Below, one piece after another: positions 29,579 to 39,686 of a stretch of 64,000 bases of DNA. How positions within the stretch are numbered: the stretch's first letter is position 1; each line of letters begins with the position of its first letter. Location of the stretch: positions 248,001 through 312,000 of the forward strand of contig JAMPIV010019869.1 of assembly GCA_024509875.1 (NCBI GenBank), in the 5' to 3' direction. Made by a program: the position numbers and the translations under genes. Under the pieces are notes generated by a model, which was not told the origin of the DNA, did no database searches, and was given only the letters and a program-made list of their open reading frames with translations. Source of the DNA: Oreohelix idahoensis. Its lineage: Eukaryota > Mollusca > Gastropoda > Stylommatophora > Oreohelicidae.

Positions 29579-31852
29579 TGTAGTGGTGTTGATGGTATTG
29601 TATGATGGTGATATTACTAAATGTAATTGTATGAGGCCAGCTGTGAAGGCTCCTGAGATAAAATGTAGTTGAGAATTGTCAGAAGGCCTTTCTTGCTACC
29701 ACTACGACCTCACACTTAATTTTTTTTTAATGAATGTGGCTACGTAAAGTGTCTAGGGTTATGATATGTAGTGTGGTGTAATAGGTTATAGATGTACCCA
29801 CAGATATTTAACAAGACTAATAATATTAATAAATGTTAAAATACACTGAACTAACTCACGTGTGTAAAATTTTTGATAAAATTATATTACATTTATTTTG
29901 TTCTGGATCAATTTTTTAGGTTGACCAGAACTTAAAAGGATTTAAAGATTATGAAAGAAATGCATGGAATATTATATCATAAATGCAATAGTGTACATAT
30001 ATATGTACTATACTAGTTAGTTTTATTAAAATGTTCTAGTAGTCATCTACTTGGGAGGATAGTTAATGTTTGTGCTGTTGGGGTGGTCTCATCACACCTG
30101 TCTATATTGACTACACAGTGTCCAGAAAATGGTGGGAATTTTTATGGGGGTATTAGTAACTACACAGCGTTGGTGAATGTCCAGCAGACCAGAGGCTCAC
30201 TCATCTTGTCGTGGTAGCTCTGGTGCTGAAATCAGGTGGTCCCACCTCTCCGTGCTGGCGGGCAATAATGGTGGTCTCTGTCACAAGTACTGCACAGATA
30301 CACTCGAGTAAAGTCACCAACTGAATAGACACTGCTTGGTTGACAACAGAAACTCGCAGCTCTGCAATCAAAGTATGGGCCATGTGTCAAAATCTATTCT
30401 CTACCCACGTCTGGACACAACACTGACACAACAACAACCACATCATACAGACAGGTCAGATCTCTCTGACCAAACAGCACATTTACCATGGTGGTTTTAC
30501 ATCAGATAGATCCTCCCAGACTATAGGTTCTGAAAAATATTTATTAGTTGTCTGCCCTAAAAGAGGATAGGTAATATGTTTCATTATTCTCAACACTTGA
30601 TCTGTCTTGCCTAACCCTTGCTGGAGTTTATGTACATTGTTGGTCCCTAGACCCTGACTAGGGCGGGGGGTCTAGAGCAAATCCCTACTTGTTTGTAAGG
30701 CTAGATTTCGATATGGCAGTATCAAATCACTCGAACATGAAACAATATTCAAAATATATAAGGAAATAATTTCAATCTTACCAGATTATGAATAAATAAC
30801 ACAGAATTGCTAGCAAAACTCAGCTGAGCTGCGGGCTATAGTATGGCGTCCCTAAATTTCTTTCACTTTCTTTCATATGGAAATCACCACACTTTAAAAT
30901 CTGTGTCTATCACTGAACAACTATTGAAGAATGGCCCCACTTTCGCGTCTGAGCGCTAATGATATGATTGTCTGTGGCCAATCACTGCCTAGGTTTATTT
31001 TAAATTCAAATTTCCTACACTAAAGTCATTTCAGTCATGCTTCAGTCAAGTATGGATGGTTATCTGTTAGTCTGTCCGTCTCTACTTGTGTTTCTACAAA
31101 ATGTACTTGATTTTTGAACCAACCTTTCTCTCCCCTCCAAATTTTTGTCGTTAAAAGTTATTTTTAGACACAGCCACCACCAATGTCCCTCTCTTCCATA
31201 CTACGTAGATTTGAACACCTGCGTTTCGAGGTCGTGTTTTTTTGTGCAATTAGCGACACTTTTAGATTCAATACAGTCTGTCGATGATGTGAACAACACT
31301 GTCTTTTGTCATTATCTTCAATATTATCTATCCGTCTGTAAAATTAAGAACATATTAGTTCACTGCTCAGAATAGGCCATCCGGCCAGCTAATTTTTATA
31401 TTCCTAACATTAATATTAAGAAAAAAGTACTTTTTTAATTTTTGTAATATTCCAAACATCTGCGTTTAGCCGCTGAATTCAAATCAAGGGCTTGGTATTG
31501 CAAAAGCGTCCAATAAATGACTGTGGCGTAACATATCTATGGTCCCTTCTGTCGAGTTGCTTACTTTTTATGTCAACTTGGGAAACGTGACTTTTCTCCG
31601 TTTTCCCCCCCCCCCCCCCCCCCCCCAATTGCGTCTCCTTAGCCTTTCTAGTCTCACGCAATCTTTCCAGTCATATTTTTTTTTCCTTTTTGATCCGCCG
31701 TTCCCCTCCTGTCTAGCAAGTCAATTTTTATGGAGGATGATGACCCGCGGTCTAGGCGATCATGTACATCAGCAGCCTACGCATTATGTTTTTATCCTTA
31801 AATGTTATCTTTGGAGATATTTTACCGTTGTATCTCTGTCAATTTCACTACA
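29579..31852 (-). repeat. 3' LTR of Gmr1-like element (left copy)
   Basis: 2274 bp, TG...CA in either orientation with short inverted ends TGTAGTG/CACTACA. Very long for an LTR. Carries a conserved hairpin at 29900-29931 and a C-tract of about 23 bases near 31604-31626, which is a G-tract in the sense of the element. No domain-bearing open frame is present; the 60-codon frame at 30201-30383 is identical in the other LTR and is not convincing. Confidence 0.95.
29900..29931. other. Hairpin in LTR copy B
   Basis: GTTCTGG (29900-29906) pairs with CCAGAAC (29925-29931). Inside, past a bulged A, TCAA pairs with TTGA. It lies 321 bases from the LTR edge; copy C has its hairpin 314 bases from its edge. 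The right LTR repeats it at 36973-37005 with one extra loop T. Confidence 0.75.
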
Positions 31853-31865
31853 CATCTCCCCACTT
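31853..31865 (-). promoter_or_regulatory. Polypurine tract of the LTR element
   Basis: On the element's sense strand the bases abutting the 3' LTR read 'aagtggggagatg', a purine-rich stretch at the expected site for plus-strand DNA priming. It is not perfectly purine. Confidence 0.65.
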
Positions 31866-31939
31866 GAAAACATGCCTATGGCAAGTTCCAACACCAGCGA
31901 TACACATAGGTAAAATTACTCCTCACGTCTGCCACTACT

Positions 31940-32509
31940 CTAATTTTGATCACAGGGGTGCCGACTGAGGAAATCTGCACCGACATTCAATTTGCCTGGG
32001 ATATATTGGATACTAAACTGATAAGGTTGAAGCAACAAAGACCACCTCAGCAATCTTGCGTTTTCATGCTTAGCCTGAGATAAGAATACGAGAGGCTGAT
32101 GGTCCGTCTCCACCACAAATGTCCTACCATACAGATAGATTTGAAACTTCTTTATTGCCCAGATTAACGCTAAACATTCTTTTTCGCTTGTGGAGTATCC
32201 TTGTTCCGCCTTATTCAATTTACGGCTTGCATAAGCGACTGGTTTCAGTTCCCCATCAGGTGAAGATGATCTTTGCAACAAAGCCCCTCCTAGTCCTACA
32301 TTACTTGCATCGGTTCTTAAGACAAAGTCCTGTGTCAAATCAGGCAGTTTGAGAATAGGCTTGCTAGTGAGTTTTTCCTTTAACTCTTGGAACGCTAGTT
32401 CACATTGTGCAGTCCAAATAATTTTATCTGGAAGTCCCTTGCGAGTCAGATCAGTCAGAGGAGCACATATAGCGTTAAAATTTTGATGTATTTCTGATAA
32501 AATCCGCAT
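31940..32509 (-). CDS. RNase H domain of pol, shifted -1 from the main ORF
   Basis: A 189-codon frame continuing pol after the reverse transcriptase. Tether-like start ('FNAICAPLTDLTRKG', residues 11-25), then the Ty3/gypsy RNase H: Asp67 in 'LRTDASNVGLGG', Glu in 'STSEKECLAL' (about 109-111), Asp136 in 'VETDHQPL' and Asp179 in 'NVGADFLSRHP'. It degrades the RNA strand during reverse transcription. It lies one base out of frame with the upstream pol frame, and the two overlap at 32455-32509. The junction near 32485 has an A/T homopolymer context without a classic slippery heptamer in register. A one-base deletion (real or a sequencing error) or unusual recoding could explain it. No methionine start is expected biologically. 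Confidence 0.85.
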   Translation of the reverse strand: MRILSEIHQNFNAICAPLTDLTRKGLPDKIIWTAQCELAFQELKEKLTSKPILKLPDLTQDFVLRTDASNVGLGGALLQRSSSPDGELKPVAYASRKLNKAEQGYSTSEKECLALIWAIKKFQIYLYGRTFVVETDHQPLVFLSQAKHENARLLRWSLLLQPYQFSIQYIPGKLNVGADFLSRHPCDQN

Positions 32510-35500
32510 AACGACACAAATGATCGCACGTCCTTTTTTGTTTGCGGCCTAGGTGCTCTCTGCAGTTTTTCCAAATTCTTAGGATCAGGGGTCATATTAC
32601 CCTGATATACAGTGTGCCCCAAGAATTCCAACTCTTTGCATCCAATACAACATTTGGTTGGCCTAGCAGTTAAGTTCGCCTCCCGAAGTCTATCAAACAA
32701 CATCTCCAGAGCTTCAATGTGTTCTTCAAATGTCTCGGTGGCGACGAGAATATCATCCATGAAATTTGTGATACATGGGTTATTCAGGGGATCCAACAAT
32801 TTGCGCATCATCCTTGAAAACACACTCGGAGCATTTTTCAGTCCGAATGGTAGCATATTGAATTCATAATGTCCATCCGAAGTGCTAAAAGCCAAATAAG
32901 GTCTCACTTCAGGCTTCACTGGGATCTGGTAATAGCCTTTACTAAGATCCACCTTTGAAAAGTATTTTGCCTTGTTCAGTCTGGCAAATAGCTGTTTTGT
33001 GTCTGGTAATGGATCCACTTGTCCTTCTGTGACAGCATTCAGTTTCCTGTAATCTATGCACAGTCTGTGTTCCCCAGACGGTTTTCTCAACAAAACGACA
33101 CTAGAACTAAAAGATGATTCACTGTGCGAAATAATCCCCTCCTTCAACAAATACTCTATTTCTTCCTTCAATGCCTTCTCCTTCGCGAACGGAATAGAAT
33201 AGGCTCTCATACAGATTGGGTTTGAGTCTACCAGTTTCATGTCATACTGTAGCAAATTTGTATGGCCTGGTTTATCTGTTAATACATCTGTATGTTCCTC
33301 CAGAACCTTTTGAACTCTCTCCCTCTGGTTTTTAGTCAGGTGCTTACTGACTTTTACCTGTGCTGCTGTTTCACAAGGATGTAATGGGTATTCATGTGAG
33401 GTGAGTGGTTCTTTTTGCATCTGGGTTGCAATAGCCAAGGTCAATAAGGGGGTGCTTTCCTGGAGTGGTCTGTCCAGATACTTCTTTAACAGGTTTACAT
33501 GATAAACTTTCTCCTTCCCCTTTTTGTCAATTTTATAGTTTGTTCTAGACACCTTCTCTAGAACCGTATATGGACCTTGCCAACCAATTTGTAATTTATT
33601 CTGGCTTCCGGGTAGTAGAAGCAGCACCTTCTCTCCGACTGCCAGTTCCCTGTCCTTTGCCTTCCTATTAAAATATGCTGCATGTTTCTTCCTGGCTTGC
33701 TTCAAATTATCATTTGCCAGTTTCCATCCAGCTTTCAAACGAGTGGTCAGTTCGTTCACATATTGATACGATGAGGTAACAGTCTCTTCCGCCTTCTCAT
33801 CTGTCCAGGTCCTTAATAGAGCTTCTAATGGACCTTTTATTGGCCTCCCAAATAGCAGAGTTGCGGGAGCCATCCCGGTTGAACTATGTGGTACCTCCCG
33901 GTACGCAAACAATGCGGCGGGCAGGAATTGATCCCACAGATCCGGTTTTTCGTGTGCCAGCTTTCTCAGGATAGAAATGAGAGTCCCGTTGAACCTCTCT
34001 ACCTGGCCGTTCCCTTGTGGATGGTACGGACTACAATGAAAGTGTCTGGCTTGAAATAGCTTAAAAACTTCTTCCGTTAGTTTCCCCTTGAACTGAGAAC
34101 CATTATCCGTCAAGATTTGATGCGGGAATCCTAATCGGGTAAATATTGTAAGTAGTGCCTCTGCTACATGTTTTGAATCAATTGATGGCAGGGCTACCGC
34201 CTCTCCCCACATAGAACAAGTGTCCACCAGAGTAAGGATGTAACTGTTCCTCCTCTTGGTCCGAGTGAGAGGTCCTACAATATCCACTGCAACCCTCTCA
34301 AAAGGTGTTCCCACTATGGGCATTTCCCCTAGAGTTGCAGGAGCAGTCCAGTGCTTTGGAGCTACCCTTTGACATTCTGGGCAGGATTTGACATATCTTT
34401 TTATATCCTCCGTTATCCCTGGCCAGAAGTAATGACAAGCTATACGCTGTCCTGTGGCGCTGATCCCCATGTGACCACTGAAGGGAATCGCATGCCCGAG
34501 TTCCATCACTTTATCTCTATATGAAGTGGGAAGAACCAGCTGGTTGTGACCATTTGTTCCAGTTCCGGCCTTCCTGTATAAGAGTTTGTTCTTCATGAAA
34601 TATTCCCCCTTGCTCGGAGGTGTGTGGCATTTGGGCAATTTTTTAAAACAGGGCTTGAGTGTCCTATCCTCAGCCTGCGCCTTCCTCATCTCCTCTGGAT
34701 GAGCATTTATAGGTTCACCTTCTTCCTCCTTCTTCTGTGACCTGGTCTGCACTGTCGCCATGATCACAGGTTTCTCGGGATTCCCCAAGAAGACGTATCT
34801 ACACCCCAATATCAGAGGGTAGATTGGTTCATCTATCACTGCTGCTCTGATTTCTCCTTCCACATAGCGAGTTTTCACCGTTATCCTTGCGATGGGAAGT
34901 GTCATGAGTGGTATGTCCTTAGTCGCCCCTTGTATTTCCACTGTTTCTGTGGTATACTGACTTGGGTCCACTAGGCTAGACTTCACAACTGAATCATAAT
35001 CCAAACCTGTATCATAAAGGCACCTTATGGTGACCCCATTACAAATAACATCCTCACAAACTGGGGGGTGATAAGGTTCCTGTTGTCCCTTAGGATTAAC
35101 CTTTAATCTTTGCGTCCCCGACTTCATTGCAGCAATGTTTGAAGGTTTCCTTCTACAAAATTCAGTGTTATGGTTATCCTTCTTGCACCATTTACACCAT
35201 CTTTTTCCTTGGTTCAACGGTTTTCTTTCATTGAACTTTTGGTCATTGAACTGTGAGTTTCTGTCGCGATAGTCATTTCTTGGCCGCTCAAAGTTTGTCC
35301 TACCTTTATTTCCCTGCTCTCTATTATCAAATTTATTAAATTGCTGTGGAGCTTTAAAATTGTCTATGTGCTTCTTCTTAGCACCACTTACCTCTGCCTG
35401 GGCTGCCTGATACCTCTCAGCAACATTTAAAATTTCCCCCAACTTCTCTGCACCTTGTTCCATGAGAAATTTTCTCATGTCTGGAGCCATGGACTCTCTC

Positions 35501-36435
35501 AATTGCTCAATCATGATCATTTCTTTAAGATCTTGGGTCTTCCCCAGAGCCGTCCATTTCTCCAAATAGGTTTCTAGTCTAGCAGAGAATTGGTGGTATG
35601 TCTCCCCAGACAACAGTTTGGCATTTCTAAATTTCTTACGATAAAATTCACCATTCTTCTCGTATCTTAATAACAAAGCCTGCTTTAACATGTCATAATT
35701 GTCTTGGTCTTCCCTGTTCATTTTAGCAAATACTTCATAAGAAGTACCTCTCAATCCTTGTGATAGCTTTAAGCTCCACCTCTCTCTCTCTAACCCATAT
35801 GTAGTAGCTAATAACTCAAAACGTCCTAGGTACCCCTCTATGTCATCGTCTTTTTCAACAAAATGGTCTAAATGAAACCCCATAGCTGAGTTTGAGGCTC
35901 CCAGACTGGGCGTAGCATCTGAGGCAAAAGGGCTGGCACCATTTTCAGGAGCCGGGCCTTGTAATTCCAGCTCCCTTAGTCGTAATTCGTGCTCCCTTTG
36001 CAACCTTCTATCTTCTGCCTCCCTTTCGGCAGTCAATCTTTTTTCTTCTGCCTCCCTTTGCTGTCGTTTTTCTTCTGCCTCCCTTTGCTGTCGTTTTTTT
36101 TCTTCTGCCTCCCTTTGCTGTCGTTTTTCTTCTGCCTCAATCTGCAGCCTCTTAATTTCTCTATCAGCCTCAATTTGTAACCTCTTTTCTTCAGCTAACC
36201 TTTCAGCCTCTAATTTTCTTTCAGCCTCTTTTTCTAATCTCCTTTCTTCCCGTTCAATATATTTATCACATTCAGCCGTTACGTATTGAATTATCTCCTT
36301 TGAGCACAGCAGCTCCATTCCCATTTTCCTTCGCCATACTTTGAGCACAGCAGCTGATCTAAATTTTGCCAGCTCCGCCATACTTTTTAGACAATATACT
36401 AATATACAAGCTAAATCTCTAACCAGTAAATACAC
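32455..36435 (-). CDS. Gag-protease-integrase-reverse transcriptase polyprotein
   Basis: One uninterrupted 1326-codon frame. Residues 60-160: charged coiled coil with 'EEKRQQREA' repeats. 263-345: SCAN-like helical Gag segment. 414-427: CCHC zinc knuckle (C-X2-C-X4-H-X4-C). 475-477: protease DTG. 648-688: integrase zinc finger (H648, H655, C685, C688). Integrase catalytic triad Asp718, Asp777, Glu813, with 35 residues between the last two. About 951-962: GPY/F-type motif ('GWQGPYTVLEKV'). 1090-1280: reverse transcriptase with Asp1163 ('KVDLSKGYYQ') and the catalytic 'FMDD' at 1225-1228. The frame ends just before RNase H because of a -1 shift. The true start may be Met19 ('MAELAKFRS'), since the first 18 residues look hydrophobic and unlike Gag. 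No chromodomain and no envelope gene were seen. All key catalytic residues seen are intact. Confidence 0.93.
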   Translation of the reverse strand: MYLLVRDLACILVYCLKSMAELAKFRSAAVLKVWRRKMGMELLCSKEIIQYVTAECDKYIEREERRLEKEAERKLEAERLAEEKRLQIEADREIKRLQIEAEEKRQQREAEEKKRQQREAEEKRQQREAEEKRLTAEREAEDRRLQREHELRLRELELQGPAPENGASPFASDATPSLGASNSAMGFHLDHFVEKDDDIEGYLGRFELLATTYGLERERWSLKLSQGLRGTSYEVFAKMNREDQDNYDMLKQALLLRYEKNGEFYRKKFRNAKLLSGETYHQFSARLETYLEKWTALGKTQDLKEMIMIEQLRESMAPDMRKFLMEQGAEKLGEILNVAERYQAAQAEVSGAKKKHIDNFKAPQQFNKFDNREQGNKGRTNFERPRNDYRDRNSQFNDQKFNERKPLNQGKRWCKWCKKDNHNTEFCRRKPSNIAAMKSGTQRLKVNPKGQQEPYHPPVCEDVICNGVTIRCLYDTGLDYDSVVKSSLVDPSQYTTETVEIQGATKDIPLMTLPIARITVKTRYVEGEIRAAVIDEPIYPLILGCRYVFLGNPEKPVIMATVQTRSQKKEEEGEPINAHPEEMRKAQAEDRTLKPCFKKLPKCHTPPSKGEYFMKNKLLYRKAGTGTNGHNQLVLPTSYRDKVMELGHAIPFSGHMGISATGQRIACHYFWPGITEDIKRYVKSCPECQRVAPKHWTAPATLGEMPIVGTPFERVAVDIVGPLTRTKRRNSYILTLVDTCSMWGEAVALPSIDSKHVAEALLTIFTRLGFPHQILTDNGSQFKGKLTEEVFKLFQARHFHCSPYHPQGNGQVERFNGTLISILRKLAHEKPDLWDQFLPAALFAYREVPHSSTGMAPATLLFGRPIKGPLEALLRTWTDEKAEETVTSSYQYVNELTTRLKAGWKLANDNLKQARKKHAAYFNRKAKDRELAVGEKVLLLLPGSQNKLQIGWQGPYTVLEKVSRTNYKIDKKGKEKVYHVNLLKKYLDRPLQESTPLLTLAIATQMQKEPLTSHEYPLHPCETAAQVKVSKHLTKNQRERVQKVLEEHTDVLTDKPGHTNLLQYDMKLVDSNPICMRAYSIPFAKEKALKEEIEYLLKEGIISHSESSFSSSVVLLRKPSGEHRLCIDYRKLNAVTEGQVDPLPDTKQLFARLNKAKYFSKVDLSKGYYQIPVKPEVRPYLAFSTSDGHYEFNMLPFGLKNAPSVFSRMMRKLLDPLNNPCITNFMDDILVATETFEEHIEALEMLFDRLREANLTARPTKCCIGCKELEFLGHTVYQGNMTPDPKNLEKLQRAPRPQTKKDVRSFVSLCGFYQKYIKILTLYVLL

Positions 36436-36625
36436 TAAGTACTTCTTATGACTATAGTCTAACCAATTCTAACTAACCAGTTAACTAATTAATTATTACT
36501 GGCTGTGAAGATTCACCAACTTTTATCTGTAGGGACACTTTTAATTTTAAAGGGAATTTTACAATTTATTTCCCTACTTTTATTTCTCCCACCAGGAGAT
36601 CCTAATATTACTGTTGGGCTAATTA

Positions 36626-36643
36626 TCCCTGGACAAGACCCCA
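36626..36643 (-). promoter_or_regulatory. Primer-binding site, proline-tRNA-like
   Basis: On the element's sense strand, five bases after the 5' LTR, the sequence reads 'tggggtcttgtccaggga'. TGG is the expected complement of a tRNA CCA end, and the pattern TGGGGnCTnGTCC resembles a proline-tRNA primer site with a few differences. The primer identity needs the host tRNA set. Confidence 0.6.
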
Positions 36644-36972
36644 ATTTATGTAGTGGTGTTGATGGTATTGTATGATGGTGATATTACTAAATGTAATTGT
36701 ATGAGGCCAGCTGTGAAGGCTCCTGAGATAAAATGTAGTTGAGAATTGTCAGAAGGCCTTTCTTGCTACCACTACGACCTCACACTTAATTTTTTTTTTT
36801 AATGAATGTGGCTACGTAAAGTGTCTAGGGTTATGATATGTAGTGTGGTGGAATAGGTTATAGATATACCCACAGATATTTAACAAGACTAATAATATTA
36901 ATAAATGTTAAAATACACTGAACTAACTCACGTGTGTAAAATTTTTTGATAAAATTATATTACATTTATTTT

Positions 36973-37005
36973 GTTCTGGATCAATTTTTTTAGGTTGACC
37001 AGAAC
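36973..37005. other. Hairpin in right LTR
   Basis: Same stem as at 29900-29931 (GTTCTGG/CCAGAAC with inner TCAA/TTGA) with one additional T in the loop. Confidence 0.75.
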
Positions 37006-38688
37006 TTAAAAGGATTTAAAGATTATGAAAGAAATGCATGGAATATTATATCATAAATGCAATAGTGTACATATATATGTACTATACTAGTTAGTTTTAT
37101 TAAAATGTTCTAGTAGTCATCTACTTGGGAGGATAGTTAATGTTTGTGCTGTTGGGGTGGTCTCATCACACCTGTCTATATTGACTACACAGTGTCCAGA
37201 AAATGGTGGGAATTTTTATGGGGGTATTAGTAACTACACAGCGTTGGTGAATGTCCAGCAGACCAGAGGCTCACTCATCTTGTCGTGGTAGCTCTGGTGC
37301 TGAAATCAGGTGGTCCCACCTCTCCGTGCTGGCGGGCAATAATGGTGGTCTCTGTCACAAGTACTGCACAGATACACTCGAGTAAAGTCACCAACTGAAT
37401 AGACACTGCTTGGTTGACAACAGAAACTCGCAGCTCTGCAATCAAAGTATGGGCCATGTGTCAAAATCTATTCTCTACCCACGTCTGGACACAACACTGA
37501 CACAACAACCACATCATACAGACAGGTCAGATCTCTCTGACCAAACAGCACATTTACCATGGTGGTTTTACATCAGATAGATCCTCCCAGACTATAGGTT
37601 CTGAAAAATATTTATTAGTTGTCTGCCCTAAAAGAGGATAGGTAATATGTTTCATTATTCTCAACACTTGATCTGTCTTGCCTAACCCTTGCTGGAGTTT
37701 ATGTACATTGTTGGTCCCTAGACCCTGACTAGGGCGGGGGGTCTAGAGCAAATCCCTACTTGTTTGTAAGGCTAGATTTCGATATGGCAGTATCAAATCA
37801 CTCGAACATGAAACAATATTCAAAATATATAAGGAAATAATTTTCAATCTTACCAGATTATGAATAAATAACACAGAATTGCTAGCAAAACTCAGCTGAG
37901 CTGCTGGCTATAGTATGGCGTCCCTAAATTTCTTTCACTTTCTTTCATATGGAAATCACCACACTTTAAAATCTGTGTCTATCACTGAACAACTATTGAA
38001 GAATGGCCCCACTTTCGCGTCTGAGCGCTAATGATATGATTGTCTGTGGCCAATCACTGCCTAGGTTTATTTTAAATTCAAATTTCCTACACTAAAGTCA
38101 TTTCAGTCATGCTTCAGTCAAGTATGGATGGTTATCTGTTAGTCTGTCCGTCTCTACTTGTGTTTCTACAAAAATGTACTTGATTTTTGAACCAACCTTT
38201 CTCTCCCCTCCAAAATTTTTGTCGTTAAAAGTTATATTTTGACACGGCAACCACCAATGTCCCTCTCTTCCATACTACGTAGATTTGAACACCTGCGTTT
38301 CGAGGTCGTGTTTTTTGTGTGCAATTAGCGACACTTTTAGATTCAATACAGTCTGTCGATGATGTGAACAACACTGTCTTTTGTCATTATCTTCAATATT
38401 ATCTATCCGTCTGTAAAATTAAGAACATATTAGTTCACTGCTCAGAATAGGCCATCCGGCCAGCTAATTTTTTATATTCCTAACATTAATATTAAGAAAA
38501 AAGTACTTTTTAAATTTTGTAATATTCCAAACATCTGCGTTTTAGCCGCTGAATTCAAATCAAGGGCTTGGTATTGCAAAAGCGTCCAATAAATGACTGT
38601 GGCGTAACATATCTATGGTCCCTTCTGTCGAGTTGCTTACTTTTTATGTCAACTTGGGAAACGTGACTTTTCTCCGTTCCCCCTCCCC

Positions 38689-38701
38689 CCCCCCCCCCCC
38701 C

Positions 38702-38740
<39 letters not shown>

Positions 38741-38786
38741 TTTTTTTCCCTTCATTTTTCCCCCCCCCCCCCCCCCCCCCCCCCCC
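38689..38786. repeat. C-tract complex in the 5' LTR (G-rich in element sense)
   Basis: Two long C-runs separated by a short T-rich interruption near 38741-38760, against about 23 C at the same site in the left LTR. On the element's sense strand these are G-runs some 220-320 bases from the LTR start, where promoter sequences would be expected. Confidence 0.9.
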
Positions 38787-39010
38787 AATTGCGTCTCCTT
38801 AGCCTTTCTAGTCTCACGCAATCTTTCCAGTCATATTTTTTTCCTTTTTGATCCGCCGTTCCCCTCCTGTCTAGCAAGTCAATTTTTATGGAGGATGATG
38901 ACCCGCGGTCTAGGCGATCATGTACATCAGCAGCCTACGCATTATGTTTTTATCCTTATATGTTATCTTTGGAGATATTTTACCGTTGTATCTCTGTCAA
39001 TTTCACTACA

Positions 39011-39325
39011 ATAAGGTATTCTTTCAACAGATAACATATTGTCTTTCAACAGATACAAGGTATTCTTTCAACAGATATATTTTCTTTCAACAGATATAAG
39101 GTATTCTTTTAACAGTTATCATATTAGCTTTCAACAGGTATAAGATATTCTTTCAACGGTATCATATTATGTTTCAACAGGTATAAGACATTCTTTCAAC
39201 AGGTATAATATTTTCTTTCAACAGGTGTCATTTCAACAAGTATAAAGTATTCTTTCAACATGCATTATTTTTCTTTCAACAGCTATCATTTTATCTTTCA
39301 ACAGGTATCATATTTTATTTCAAAG
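39011..39325. repeat. Acceptor-like minisatellite, right part
   Basis: Continuation of the array at 28390-29578 across the LTR element, starting with the duplicated ATAAG. Units alternate 'ataaggtattctttcaacag' with 'tatcatattttctttcaacag'-like forms. Ends before 'aaagaatgatgacaataac'. Confidence 0.88.
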
Positions 39326-39686
39326 AATGATGACAATAACATCGATATGTTGTTAATCAAGTTAATTTTTAAACAGATTTATACGCTATATGTGACTTGT
39401 GCCACCCGTGCGTTACCGGGGCCCGAAAGGGGAGCAAAGAATAGTAACACTGTACCCTACCTTGCATGTCGTAAAAAGCGACTAAGGAGGGTTGGGCATG
39501 AGGCTGGTTACCCCATCCCATAAAAAAACATTTTACCACAAAAACATCAACAAACATGAACAAGTCAAATACAGAATATAATACAACGCAGCCGCCCAAG
39601 ACAGAAGAAGGTCCTCTGGAAAGAGGCGCATGAAGCAACCCAGAGAAAGCCGAAAGGAGTCTGGGTTGCCAACTAACCTTTTTTCG

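Larger units (their letters stand above)
29579..39010 (-). mobile_element. Gmr1-like Ty3/gypsy LTR retrotransposon, complete
   Basis: A 9432-bp element bounded by two long LTRs that begin TGTAGTG and end CACTACA, flanked by ATAAG duplications. The internal region (31853-36648) reads leftwards: leader and primer-binding site, Gag, protease, integrase, reverse transcriptase, then RNase H in another frame, and a polypurine tract. Integrase before reverse transcriptase is the reverse of normal Ty3/gypsy order and matches the Gmr1 group. The Gag contains a SCAN-like segment, which published work ties to the same group. The two LTRs differ by roughly ten substitutions by eye, plus homopolymer-length differences, so the insertion is young. 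It sits in a minisatellite upstream of the NACHT exon, antisense to that gene. Confidence 0.93.
36649..39010 (-). repeat. 5' LTR of Gmr1-like element (right copy)
   Basis: 2362 bp, near-identical to the left copy. The 88-bp length difference comes mostly from an enlarged C-tract complex at 38689-38786 and several one-base homopolymer differences. Transcription of the element should start in this LTR and run leftwards. Where U3, R and U5 divide cannot be read from sequence alone. Confidence 0.95.

Noticed and set aside
28850..29580. Possible CRISPR array or similar spaced repeat
   Set aside because: Units are directly contiguous and degenerate, in a eukaryotic context; this is a minisatellite. 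The same holds for the 31-bp, 33-bp, 58-bp and 106-bp arrays.
30201..30383. 60-codon open frame on the minus strand of the LTR, also at 37275-37457
   Set aside because: Identity between copies follows from LTR duplication; short, no domain, no evidence of coding.
38555..38851. Glycine- or proline-rich open frames
   Set aside because: Translation of the C/G homopolymer in the LTR.
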